Of a stretch of DNA of 17,284 bases, positions 6,284 to 13,208 are shown piece after piece. The stretch's first letter is position 1. Every line of letters begins with the position of its first letter. The DNA is from Candidatus Aenigmatarchaeota archaeon (lineage in GTDB: Archaea > Aenigmatarchaeota > Aenigmatarchaeia > PWEA01 > JACRMZ01): assembly GCA_016219455.1 (NCBI GenBank), contig JACRMZ010000041.1:1-17284 (forward strand). Reading direction: 5' to 3'. Below the pieces are notes generated by a model. The model saw only the letters and a program-made list of their open reading frames with translations, had not been told where the DNA came from and did not search any database. Both the position numbers and the translations under genes were made by a program.

Positions 6284-7779
6284 ATCTTCTTGTCTGCTTT
6301 TTTCTCCGCTTCCAGCCGTTCAAGGGAGTAGTCGTTCATGTCAACAAACTTCATGTATGCCCCCAGTATCGGGCTTTTTTCTTTGGCTATTGCATAAATG
6401 GACTGCGCAATCTTGCGGTAATCAGGATGGCCCTGCATTGAGCTTCTCAGCTCTGACAGGAAGTAAATCTCCCGCAGGTTAAGAGTCATGTACCAGCGCA
6501 TCCTGTACGCCATTAGAACAATGTATTGCGCCTGTTTTTCCATCCCTTTCATGCGCCCAAAAGCATCCTTCGCGACTATCATGCACTCGATGAATTTTTC
6601 GGCAAGCCCTGCGTCAAAAAGTTCTTTTGGAGTGTCATATCCGTGGTTTGTGGAAAGAGACTGCCTTTCCTGTGTAAGCATCCTGTGCCTGTGAATGTCC
6701 CTGAAAGCAGCGTAGTTTGCCAGTATATCAAATGTGTAATGAACGTTTTCCAGCGCCCTTCCGGGTTTGTGGCGGCGGTTGGCGCGTTTTCCCATATATT
6801 CGTATGCTATTTTTGCCTTCTGCGCTGGCGGCATTTTCCTCACGTTTTCCAGAAGAGCGGAGAAAGGAACGTTCGAGAACGGATAAATCATCGCAGCTAT
6901 AGCCTTGTCCTCACCGCTGTTGTCAATAAGCTCTACAGTCATAGCATCTGTTTTGCCCATGACAGAAAGGGCTTCCATCGATTTTCGCGATTCTGCAAGG
7001 TATCTCTGAAGCTCTTTTCCGTGCTCGCTTCCTGCCCTTTTTACAAACGATGGAATCACCTTTGAAAGCTCTTCTGACATCTCCGCGCTTAGGCTGCGGA
7101 CTTCTGCCAGATTGCTTGATGCCATTTTTGTGATAAGGTATTCAAACGCCCTGCCGTTGCCATACATCCCAAGGTTTGTCGTAACGGATGCCGGAAGCAG
7201 GCCACGAAGGGCATCGCAGGCTTTTGCACGGATTGCGGACTTGTATGCACGCTCGCTTTCTTCCCCGCGCGGATTGCGTTCCTCTATGAACTTCATTACG
7301 GGGTCCATAAGGGCAGAGTATGTGCCGAAAAGAAGCTCGCACGTCTCGACGTACCAGTCGGCATGCCTAGATGACATTATATCCGGCTCCCTCAGATACT
7401 GGTAATTCCCGTTTATTTTGTCGTCGAATCTTACATATCGCGTGGACTTTTCAAGGAAGGAAATGCCTATCCTGGAGTCTTCAATGAACTTCGTTGCGAT
7501 ATTTGAAATTCCTTCTATTGCCAGATGAGCGCCGCCAAGCTCCGCAACGCTGTCATCGCCGTATCCAAGCAGCACGCGGTCGTAAAACTCCTCGGCCTTT
7601 TTTTCATCAATGCGCGAAGAAAAATCAGGATTGCCAAGGAACTCCTCGGAAAGTATTGCCCTCAGACTCTTTGGGCTCCTGCTGTACCTTGAAAATAACG
7701 CCCCCTTGACAACTTCCGGAAGGTTTACGAGGCAGAACACATTCTTTGATGTGTTTGTGAAATACTGTGATTCAGTCAT
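6253..7779 (-). CDS. thyX: Long tandem ThyX-type FAD-dependent thymidylate synthase
   Basis: Flavin-dependent thymidylate synthase homologue (dUMP to dTMP with methylene-tetrahydrofolate, FAD and NADPH), here 508 aa, about twice the classical 220-250 aa. Two ThyX-like halves are visible. The first holds SFLEKSTRYV at 107-116 and LRGLLPASVTTNLGMYGNGR at 191-210. The second holds HRHRMLTQERQSLS at 363-376 and MAYRMRWYMTLNLREIYFL at 423-441. The classical signature RHRxxSxxxxSxR is split: the RHR (364-366) survives only in the second half, and SxxxxSxR (107-114) only in the first. Long two-domain ThyX proteins are known; activity here is inferred. ATG 7779 shares one base with the dcd stop (TAATG), implying coupling. 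No Shine-Dalgarno site is visible. Confidence 0.9.
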   Translation of the reverse strand: MTESQYFTNTSKNVFCLVNLPEVVKGALFSRYSRSPKSLRAILSEEFLGNPDFSSRIDEKKAEEFYDRVLLGYGDDSVAELGGAHLAIEGISNIATKFIEDSRIGISFLEKSTRYVRFDDKINGNYQYLREPDIMSSRHADWYVETCELLFGTYSALMDPVMKFIEERNPRGEESERAYKSAIRAKACDALRGLLPASVTTNLGMYGNGRAFEYLITKMASSNLAEVRSLSAEMSEELSKVIPSFVKRAGSEHGKELQRYLAESRKSMEALSVMGKTDAMTVELIDNSGEDKAIAAMIYPFSNVPFSALLENVRKMPPAQKAKIAYEYMGKRANRRHKPGRALENVHYTFDILANYAAFRDIHRHRMLTQERQSLSTNHGYDTPKELFDAGLAEKFIECMIVAKDAFGRMKGMEKQAQYIVLMAYRMRWYMTLNLREIYFLSELRSSMQGHPDYRKIAQSIYAIAKEKSPILGAYMKFVDMNDYSLERLEAEKKADKKIQERNSSSVR

Positions 7780-8336
7780 TATTTGAAGTCAGCCGATATT
7801 CTTGATGGCAGAGGGGATTGCTGGCCGGAGTACTTGCCGTTGGAGTACGGCTTCTCTGCCGGCGACGAGAGGCTTTCGAACAGCACGCTGCAAAACTTCA
7901 TCCCGGGGTAAATCGCTATTGGAAGCTTCCCTATGTTCGTTATCTCAAGCGTTATCTTTCCCGAAAATCCGGGGTCGCAGTGGCCTGCAGTCGAGTGCAC
8001 GATTATCCCAAGCCTCCCAAGGCTGCTCCTTCCGTCTATCCTGCCTGCGATGTCTGACGGAAGCTCGACTGTCTCTTTGGTTATCCCAAGGATGAACTCG
8101 CCTGGATGCAAAATGAACCGTTTCCCGTCACCTATGAAAAGCTTTTCCAGATGCTCGTCTGGGTTGTAGTTTGACGGGTCGATGTGGCTCCTCTGGTTGG
8201 TGTTGAAAAGGATGAAGTCGTTACCAAGGCTAAGGTCGACGCCGACTGCCATGACCTGTTTTTCCATGTCAAACGGGGTTATCTTTATCCTCCCGGCATT
8301 TATCATCTTCTTCACGTCCCCATCAGACAAAAGCAT
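7779..8336 (-). CDS. dcd: dCTP deaminase
   Basis: Deaminates dCTP to dUTP, the first step of dTTP supply from cytidine nucleotides. 185 aa, trimeric dUTPase-like fold. The active-site block is GRSSLGRLG at 102-110, VHSTAGHCDPGFSG at 113-126 and ITLEITN at 128-134. Glu131 should be the catalytic acid and Arg103/Ser104/Arg108 contact the nucleotide, by comparison with bacterial Dcd. A separate dut gene sits next to it, so a bifunctional DCD-DUT is less likely though not excluded. I chose ATG 8336 (MLLSDGDVKK, the family start) over a TTG at 8342. The TATA box at 8357-8367 lies about 26 nt upstream, so the mRNA is probably leaderless. It is coupled to thyX by TAATG. Confidence 0.95.
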   Translation of the reverse strand: MLLSDGDVKKMINAGRIKITPFDMEKQVMAVGVDLSLGNDFILFNTNQRSHIDPSNYNPDEHLEKLFIGDGKRFILHPGEFILGITKETVELPSDIAGRIDGRSSLGRLGIIVHSTAGHCDPGFSGKITLEITNIGKLPIAIYPGMKFCSVLFESLSSPAEKPYSNGKYSGQQSPLPSRISADFK

Positions 8337-8356
8337 GGACAATATGCCCTTCGTAG

Positions 8357-8368
8357 TTATAAATAAAT
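8357..8368. promoter_or_regulatory. Shared bidirectional TATA box of dcd and dut
   Basis: TTATAAATAAAT sits exactly midway in the 50-nt gap between dcd ATG 8336 (minus) and dut GTG 8387 (plus). Its centre is about 25 nt from each start codon, the distance expected for leaderless archaeal transcripts. It is the only good TATA box in the gap and reads as TATA-like on both strands, so one site may drive both genes. Confidence 0.6.
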
Positions 8369-8386
8369 CAGAAGGGAAGGTTATCT

Positions 8387-8812
8387 GTGAAAGTCAGGAT
8401 AAAGAGGATAGACGGTTCTTTGCCTCTTCCAACTTATGCAACTGAAGGCTCCGTTGCGTTTGACCTTTTTGCCAGGGAAACTACACGGATAAATCCCGGG
8501 GAAATTGCACTCGTCCCTGCGAACGTCATCATTGAAACGCCAAAAGGGTATGCGCTGATTCTGGCGCTACGCAGCTCGACTCCAAGGAAGAAAGGCCTGC
8601 TAAAACCTCATGGTGTCGGGATAATAGACCAGGATTATTGCGGCGAAGGCGACGAGCTCAAGATACAGGTGTATAATTTCACCGCAAAGGAAGTCATTGT
8701 CGACAAAGGCGAGAGGATAGCGCAGGGGATGTTCGTCAAGATAGAGAAGAACGAGTGGGAAGAGACTGCGAAGATGGGCAAGACGCGCGGCGGCTTTGGC
8801 AGCACAGGATAA
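8387..8812 (+). CDS. dut: dUTP diphosphatase (dUTPase)
   Basis: Hydrolyses dUTP to dUMP and diphosphate, keeping uracil out of DNA and feeding thymidylate synthesis. 141 aa, trimeric type, with all five motifs in order: SVAFDLFA (22-29), RSSTPRKKG (62-70), GVGIIDQDYCGE (76-87; Asp81 is the likely general base), GERIAQGMF (108-116) and RGGFGSTG (134-141). The start is GTG 8387, giving KVRIKRIDG as the first strand; no nearby ATG fits. A GAAGG at 8376-8380 lies 6 nt upstream, but the TATA distance suggests a leaderless or almost leaderless mRNA. It diverges from dcd and is convergent with the membrane-protein gene across the 8817-8960 element. Confidence 0.96.
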   Translation: MKVRIKRIDGSLPLPTYATEGSVAFDLFARETTRINPGEIALVPANVIIETPKGYALILALRSSTPRKKGLLKPHGVGIIDQDYCGEGDELKIQVYNFTAKEVIVDKGERIAQGMFVKIEKNEWEETAKMGKTRGGFGSTG

Positions 8813-8816
8813 TTTA

Positions 8817-8960
8817 TTTGATGAAACTTTTTTCTATCCGCAAGAAGGGAAGTTCGGGACATGGTGCACATGAAGCCAGTTTGACACATGTGCGTCAGTC
8901 TGTTGCCCATTCTTACCGGTCTATTATCCCCTCTATTTTTATGTGAAAAGTTTCATCAAA
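8817..8960 (-). repeat. Structured inverted-repeat element, copy 2
   Basis: A 144-nt element between the convergent dut and the membrane-protein gene. Perfect 15-bp terminal inverted repeats are TTTGATGAAACTTTT (8817-8831) and its complement (8946-8960). Inside, read on minus, a second imperfect stem pairs CCG/CGG (8919-8917 with 8840-8838), AAGAA/TTCTT (8914-8910 with 8846-8842) and GGG/CCC (8908-8906 with 8849-8847). Its top holds ACAGACTGAC (8903-8894), a hairpin with arms GCACATG and CATGTGC (8893-8887 with 8872-8866), two bases, then CATGTCCCGA (8863-8854). The same arrangement is seen in 2229-2310. It may act as a terminator for both neighbours, be a small RNA, or be a MITE-like element. 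No family is recognised. Confidence 0.65.
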
Positions 8961-8979
8961 AAAAGCTCCGCCAACGAGA

Positions 8980-9414
8980 TTACCAGAATAAAACAAAGTA
9001 AAAAAAGTATGCAAGAGTGTGAATAAGAGTGACGTATCCAATAACCAATGCACCACTTCTTGTCATCACTTTTGATGTATCCAATTTCTTAAAGTATTGG
9101 TTATCATTGTCCTTTAGAACACTCAACGAGGCCAAAAGCATTATAAAAGGGGAGAGTATTCCGAAGATTGCCACGGAAGGATTTTTTTGAAAAACACCCT
9201 TAGAGAACATCATAGTCACCAAAATTGTAAACCATATTATCAAGGTGCTGTAAAAAAAGTTACCGGATCTTAGTTTGCGAGAAGTCCAATGGTGGAAGTT
9301 GATAAACATCATTCTTCGTTTGCTAAGCATAATCAATCCCAAAAATATGGATAAAAGCACTACAGTTTCTGGGTCTCTGCGAAAAATATCAATTATTTGC
9401 GATAAATAATCCAA
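8980..9414 (-). CDS. Low-GC four-helix membrane protein, unknown
   Basis: No family recognised. 144 aa from TTG 9414, with four hydrophobic segments: VVLLSIFLGLIMLS, FFYSTLIIWFTILVTMMFS, VAIFGILSPFIMLLASLSVL and ALVIGYVTLIHTLAYFFYFV. Loops are short and basic (SKRRMM, TSRKLRSG). I prefer TTG 9414 because GGAG (minus, 9428-9425) lies 10 nt upstream; TTG 9423 is too close to it. The ORF open from ATG 9525 would run antiframe through the end of cbf5. Base use differs sharply from its neighbours: 16 G/C of 60 at 9181-9240 against 32 of 60 in cbf5 at 9841-9900. It begins 22 nt after the cbf5 stop and ends 20 nt before the structured element, so it looks like a late addition to the operon. Confidence 0.7.
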   Translation of the reverse strand: MDYLSQIIDIFRRDPETVVLLSIFLGLIMLSKRRMMFINFHHWTSRKLRSGNFFYSTLIIWFTILVTMMFSKGVFQKNPSVAIFGILSPFIMLLASLSVLKDNDNQYFKKLDTSKVMTRSGALVIGYVTLIHTLAYFFYFVLFW

Positions 9415-9436
9415 TTTTATCAATCTCCGGTTATTC

Positions 9437-10396
9437 TTACCAAGTCTTCGGGTAAGTTTCCCTTGCAAGCACGATGCGCTCCATGGTAGCCGCAATGCCC
9501 TTCTCCATCTCCTTGAGGGAATCAAAGCCCTTTGCCGCGCGAGCCAAGCCCACCAACTCCCCCTTGAGTGTCATAATGCCAATCAGACCCTTTTCCTCTA
9601 TGCCTTCCTGTATGGCAACGATGCCGCCTGCCCCAAGCGGCGCGCCGTTGCATAGCGCATTTACTGCAGTGTCCTTGACAACTATCTTTTTTATCCCCTC
9701 GCAGGCCATTTCCACGGGGAGCACAACGCGGCGTATCTCCTTCTCGTTGCCTTCCTTCAGAAGCTCATACGCGTCCCGAAGGTCATGGAGCTTGACGCAG
9801 TCCTTTTCTGAAAACGACCCGCTTTGCGTCCTTCTAAGCTCGGCCATATGCGCGCCGCACTTGAGTTTTATCCCAGCGTCGCTGCAAAGTTTCCTTATGT
9901 AGGTTCCGGCCTGGCATTTCACACGGAACAAGACATTGCGCCCGTCAATCTCGAGAACGTCTATTTCATGGATGTCCCTTTTCCTGACGGCGCGTTTTAT
10001 TGCTGATCTGACAGGGGGGAGCTGTTCAATGATACCAGTGAATGAAATCAGCGCTTCCCTCACATCGCTTTCAGGGACATCCTTGTGGAGCGTCATAACG
10101 CAAACATATTCCTTGGTTGATTGCGCAAGAGCCGGCATTATCTTCGTCGCGTTCTGAAGCGCGATAACAAGGACGCCAGTTACATTGGGGTCAAGCGTTC
10201 CTGAGTGCCCGGTCTTGCTTAAAGACAGCATGTCACGCACCCACGCGCTTATCTGGTGCGATGTCGGCCCTGCCGTCTTGTCTATAATGACAACGCCATT
10301 TTTGATGTGGGTTTCGGCGCTTCTGCTTTCAGGGAATATCCCGTGGTCTCCGGAAATCTCATCACTTTTCACGAAAAATCCTTTCAGATGGCCCAT
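9437..10396 (-). CDS. cbf5: tRNA/rRNA pseudouridine synthase Cbf5
   Basis: Catalytic subunit of archaeal H/ACA ribonucleoproteins, also able to make tRNA Psi55. 319 aa. The TruB-type catalytic loop is TGHSGTLDPNVTGVL with Asp69 as nucleophile. KEYVCVMTLHKDVP and GTYIRKLCSDAGIKLKCGAHMAELRRTQSG are further family motifs, each shown here only in part. A C-terminal PUA domain spans about residues 235-315 (LPVEMACEGIKKIVVKDTA and GGIVAIQEGIEEKGLIGIM). The N-terminal ~30 residues before VVIIDKTAGPTSH are shorter than in many archaeal Cbf5 proteins. ATG 10396 follows the DUF106 stop by 2 nt with no clear Shine-Dalgarno site, so it is probably coupled. Proximity to secY and ribosomal genes is the usual archaeal context. 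Confidence 0.95.
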   Translation of the reverse strand: MGHLKGFFVKSDEISGDHGIFPESRSAETHIKNGVVIIDKTAGPTSHQISAWVRDMLSLSKTGHSGTLDPNVTGVLVIALQNATKIMPALAQSTKEYVCVMTLHKDVPESDVREALISFTGIIEQLPPVRSAIKRAVRKRDIHEIDVLEIDGRNVLFRVKCQAGTYIRKLCSDAGIKLKCGAHMAELRRTQSGSFSEKDCVKLHDLRDAYELLKEGNEKEIRRVVLPVEMACEGIKKIVVKDTAVNALCNGAPLGAGGIVAIQEGIEEKGLIGIMTLKGELVGLARAAKGFDSLKEMEKGIAATMERIVLARETYPKTW

Positions 10397-10398
10397 AA

Positions 10399-11052
10399 TC
10401 AGAAGCTGAGGCCGTATATCTTCCTGAAGAGCATGCTAAGGGGCATTGATGACAGGAAATACCAGCCGACCCAGCCGAACCTGTCGCCGAAATAGGGGAT
10501 GGTGAATGGCATTTTTACCACAATTTCTGTCATCTTTATCTCCCGTGTCGTTATCTCCCCGCCTTCTGTCGCCCTTTTCACCGGGTTGCCGACATCGACC
10601 TTGTAATCCTTGCCGCCAATGGAAATCTTCTTGTCGACAACATCTATGCCGTCTATTGTGAACCTAGAGTGAGTGTAAACTGCCGGCTTTTCAATGCCTG
10701 AAATCTTCCACACACCAGTGAGTGAGTCCGTTCCCTCAAGATGGAGGGAAGGGGAGCCGAACACGTATCCCATCACAAGGAAGAACGGTATTATGACAAC
10801 CATTTTGTATATCAGGCTCTTGTTTTGCATCCCCATCTGCTGGTTCATCGTGCTCATCATCATCTGCTGGTAACGCTGCATGTCGGCGACTTTGTTGTTT
10901 TTCCTGGCCTCGTCTGCCTTCTTCCGATAGTCCTCCATCCTGCGCTTGCATTCGCGCAGTATCTCGGTGTTAACGGTTTTTTTGTCAACAAGCGTCAGGA
11001 CAAAAGCGATTGCCGCCGATGCTATGAAAATCTCAACTAGTGTGGTGTTCAT
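10399..11052 (-). CDS. DUF106/EMC3-type membrane protein insertase
   Basis: Archaeal relative of YidC/Oxa1/EMC3, thought to insert membrane proteins next to the Sec translocon. 217 aa. The first membrane helix is at about residues 5-22 (VEIFIASAAIAFVLTLV). A charged cytosolic helical segment (about 28-75) ends in a Met/Gln-rich stretch MQRYQQMMMSTMNQQMGMQNK, typical of the substrate-contacting loop. A second helix is at about 80-98 and a third near the C-terminus (GWVGWYFLSSMPLSMLF). Between helices 2 and 3 lies a ~75-residue external beta-rich insertion (SRFTIDGIDVVDKKISIGGK). It starts 3 nt after the secY stop; a GAGATGAT stretch precedes the ATG. The position beside secY supports the role. 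Confidence 0.9.
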   Translation of the reverse strand: MNTTLVEIFIASAAIAFVLTLVDKKTVNTEILRECKRRMEDYRKKADEARKNNKVADMQRYQQMMMSTMNQQMGMQNKSLIYKMVVIIPFFLVMGYVFGSPSLHLEGTDSLTGVWKISGIEKPAVYTHSRFTIDGIDVVDKKISIGGKDYKVDVGNPVKRATEGGEITTREIKMTEIVVKMPFTIPYFGDRFGWVGWYFLSSMPLSMLFRKIYGLSF

Positions 11053-11055
11053 AAA

Positions 11056-12336
11056 TCATCTCATGAATTTCTGAAGCGCCGGATGCATGTCCTCCATGTG
11101 TTTTGACACGACGTCTTCGTAAAGATTGTGTATTATCATGACTGTAAGGAGTATTCCTGTTCCCGTGCCCAACGCTCCTGTGAAGTCAGCGAAAGCTGCA
11201 AGCACCCCAACAGACGCGCCTCCCAGGACAGCAAGGTATGGGATATACCTGTCAAGGACCTTCTCTATTATCCTAGGATCCCTCCTGAATCCCGGTATGC
11301 CTAAACCCACTTTTTGTATCTGTTCTGAGACGCTTTTGGCGTTTGCGGGAACAGAAACGCCGCTTCCAAGCGCTATTATAATATCGGAAAGCGTCGACCC
11401 TCTGGGCGGCGTTATGTAGTGGAGAAGTCCGCTTATTGGAGTCCCATTGCCGTCAAATGTCCCTAGGATGTTTATCCCCCTTGAAGAAAGCATCGTCCCG
11501 AACAGCCGGAAGTTAGCGAGAAGCGCCGACGTCAATATCACCGGTATGTTTGATGTATAGAAAAACTTCAGCGGCCAGCGTGTCCCAAAACCGCGTATCT
11601 GACCGAACGCAAGCGGGACTTCAACGCGAAGCGCCTGCGCATAAACACATATCATGAAGACAATTGCCGTGAAAATCACAGGCAGGATGAGTGTTCCAAC
11701 GGCAAGCGGGTTCTGCTCCGCTATTGCAAACACTGCCCTTGGAATCCTTCCCCAACCGATGCTCGGTGACCCGATTGCCTCGATAAAAATAGTCCTGCTC
11801 ACTCCTGCCGCTATGAAAAGGCTTATTCCGGATCCGAATCCCCATTTGCTTACCACTTCATCCATAAACATCACGAGTATGCCGCCAAGGGCCAGCTGGA
11901 ATATCAGCGCACCTATTATCAGAGGCGTTTGGGACATGGGCGGTATGGCGCCGAAAAGGACGAAAGCCGCTGCCTCGAAGAAGCAGAACAGCACGCCAAG
12001 GACTTTCTGCGTTCCCATGAAAAGCGTTTTCCCGTCCTGTGTCGAAGTGTCCCAGCTTATTATTTTGCTGCCCACAAGGAGCTGGAGTATAATTGATGAT
12101 GTGACTAGAGGGCCGATGCCCAGTGTTACAAGCGTGCCCATTTTGCTGCCGAGAAGCGTTTCAAGCTCAGTGAACCTACGGACAGCGTCTGGAGAAACGC
12201 CCCAGATGAAAATCTCAGTCATCAGGTAGAACAATACAAGCATGAGAAGCGTCCACTGGAGCTTTGATCGGAAATCAAGCTTCTTCTGAGGCCCGCCGAC
12301 TGAAGGGAGTTTCCTGAGAATATCGATATATGCCAT
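11056..12336 (-). CDS. secY: Preprotein translocase subunit SecY (Sec61 alpha)
   Basis: Pore subunit of the Sec translocon in the cytoplasmic membrane. 426 aa, about ten membrane helices. Family marks are the TM2 region LGIGPLVTSSIILQLLVGSK, the basic cytosolic loop RGFGTRWPLKFFYTSNIPVI and the second ribosome-facing loop GIPGFRRDPRIIEKVLDRY, both needed for ribosome/SecA-type partner binding in the family. The C-terminus is LYEDVVSKHMEDMHPALQKF. It is preceded by its own TATA box (12359-12370), so it begins a new transcription unit after the ribosomal genes, although read-through from uL15 is possible. No Shine-Dalgarno site is evident, which suits a leaderless start. Confidence 0.97.
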   Translation of the reverse strand: MAYIDILRKLPSVGGPQKKLDFRSKLQWTLLMLVLFYLMTEIFIWGVSPDAVRRFTELETLLGSKMGTLVTLGIGPLVTSSIILQLLVGSKIISWDTSTQDGKTLFMGTQKVLGVLFCFFEAAAFVLFGAIPPMSQTPLIIGALIFQLALGGILVMFMDEVVSKWGFGSGISLFIAAGVSRTIFIEAIGSPSIGWGRIPRAVFAIAEQNPLAVGTLILPVIFTAIVFMICVYAQALRVEVPLAFGQIRGFGTRWPLKFFYTSNIPVILTSALLANFRLFGTMLSSRGINILGTFDGNGTPISGLLHYITPPRGSTLSDIIIALGSGVSVPANAKSVSEQIQKVGLGIPGFRRDPRIIEKVLDRYIPYLAVLGGASVGVLAAFADFTGALGTGTGILLTVMIIHNLYEDVVSKHMEDMHPALQKFMR

Positions 12337-12358
12337 ATCCTAATCATCTTCGCCCGAA

Positions 12359-12370
12359 TAATATATAAAA
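12359..12370 (-). promoter_or_regulatory. TATA box of secY
   Basis: On minus this reads TTTTATATATTA, centred about 28 nt before secY ATG 12336, in the 40-nt gap after uL15. It is the clearest TATA box in the right half of the window and predicts a leaderless or nearly leaderless secY message. Confidence 0.65.
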
Positions 12371-12376
12371 GCCGAT

Positions 12377-12775
12377 TTAGCCAAGGACGACCTTCCCGCC
12401 AGCCCCTTCAATCTTGGCTATGGCCTGCTCGGAAGCGTATTTGACTTTTACAGTTATGGCTTTTCCTATCTTCCCCTTCCCCAGAAGCTTGTTGTATCCC
12501 ATTGTGGCAAGGTCGAATTCCTTGCCATCCATCGTTGCCAGGTTAAGGACATTTATGCCGTTTATCTCTTCTTTGGCTTTCACTGGACGGTGGAACCCCT
12601 TCTTGCCTATGTGGCCAGGAAAGTTCATCTGGACGTAGAACTTATTTGCCCCAAGAGAGCCTGCAAACCCCTTGCCTCCCTTGCTTCCGGCGCCTCTGTG
12701 CTTCTTCTTGGCGCCCCAGCCGTGCGTATGGCTTCCGCGGAAGGAACGGGATTTCTTCTCCCTTCGTACCACCAT
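12377..12775 (-). CDS. rpl15: 50S ribosomal protein uL15
   Basis: Large-subunit protein, last of the ribosomal run. 132 aa, slightly short for the archaeal family. The N-terminal RNA-binding tail is basic and Gly-rich (RSFRGSHTHGWGAKKKHRGA, then GSKGGKG), as usual, followed by the folded C-terminal domain (INGINVLNLATMDGKEFDL; KIGKAITVKVKYASEQAIAK). The ATG directly abuts the uL30 stop (TAA then ATG) with GAGG about 9 nt upstream. After it the operon breaks at the secY promoter. Confidence 0.96.
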   Translation of the reverse strand: MVVRREKKSRSFRGSHTHGWGAKKKHRGAGSKGGKGFAGSLGANKFYVQMNFPGHIGKKGFHRPVKAKEEINGINVLNLATMDGKEFDLATMGYNKLLGKGKIGKAITVKVKYASEQAIAKIEGAGGKVVLG

Positions 12776-13207
12776 TTAAATCATCCTCACAAGGAGCTCG
12801 TTTATCTTCTCGCCCCTGTAACCCAATTCGCCTTTGGGAAAGTGTGATTTTATGGAGTGCTTGAAGCCCTTGCTTGGCGGGCTAAGCCTGAAAACTGCCT
12901 TGAGTGAGGATTTTTTGCCAAGCACGTTGGCTGCAAGCTCTGTAAAATCCTTTGCACCCAGTTTCTTGAGGCCTTCTTTGTCAACCTTCTTCCCGTTGAT
13001 TTTAAGCCTTTTTTCAAGCATGCTTTCAAGGACATTCTTGTCTATCTCACCCCATGTGCAGAAGTCCTTTACTTTATGGATGTTGCCAACAAGTTCTTTT
13101 GGCATCAAAACGCATGAATGCTTGGCCTTCAACCCCATCATCGTCATCGCGTCGGTTATTTCCCTCCAGACGCCGACAGTACCCCTTATGCGCACAACAG
13201 CAAACAT
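12776..13207 (-). CDS. rpl30: 50S ribosomal protein uL30
   Basis: Large-subunit protein of the long archaeal/eukaryotic L7/L30 type, 143 aa. The N-terminal ferredoxin-like L30 core is MFAVVRIRGTVGVWREITDAM and LKAKHSCVLMP; the C-terminal extension carries FRLSPPSKGFKHSIKSHFPKG and GYRGEKINELLVRMI, a conserved archaeal tail. ATG 13207 lies one base after the uS5 stop, with GAGGG 6 nt upstream. Confidence 0.96.
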   Translation of the reverse strand: MFAVVRIRGTVGVWREITDAMTMMGLKAKHSCVLMPKELVGNIHKVKDFCTWGEIDKNVLESMLEKRLKINGKKVDKEGLKKLGAKDFTELAANVLGKKSSLKAVFRLSPPSKGFKHSIKSHFPKGELGYRGEKINELLVRMI

Positions 13208-13208
13208 A

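Noticed and set aside
8635..8910. A 91-codon minus ORF across the structured element and dut
   Set aside because: It runs antisense through dut motifs 3-5 and shows no family features; the dut frame is clearly the real one.
8819..8960. C/D box sRNA within copy 2 (TGATGA and CTGA)
   Set aside because: On minus TGATGA and CTGA are at a tolerable distance, but no terminal stem or good C'/D' pair is present, and TGATGA lies in the inverted repeat arm.
9415..9525. Extended start of the four-helix membrane protein
   Set aside because: The added Arg/Trp-rich residues are a shadow of the cbf5 3' end in another frame.
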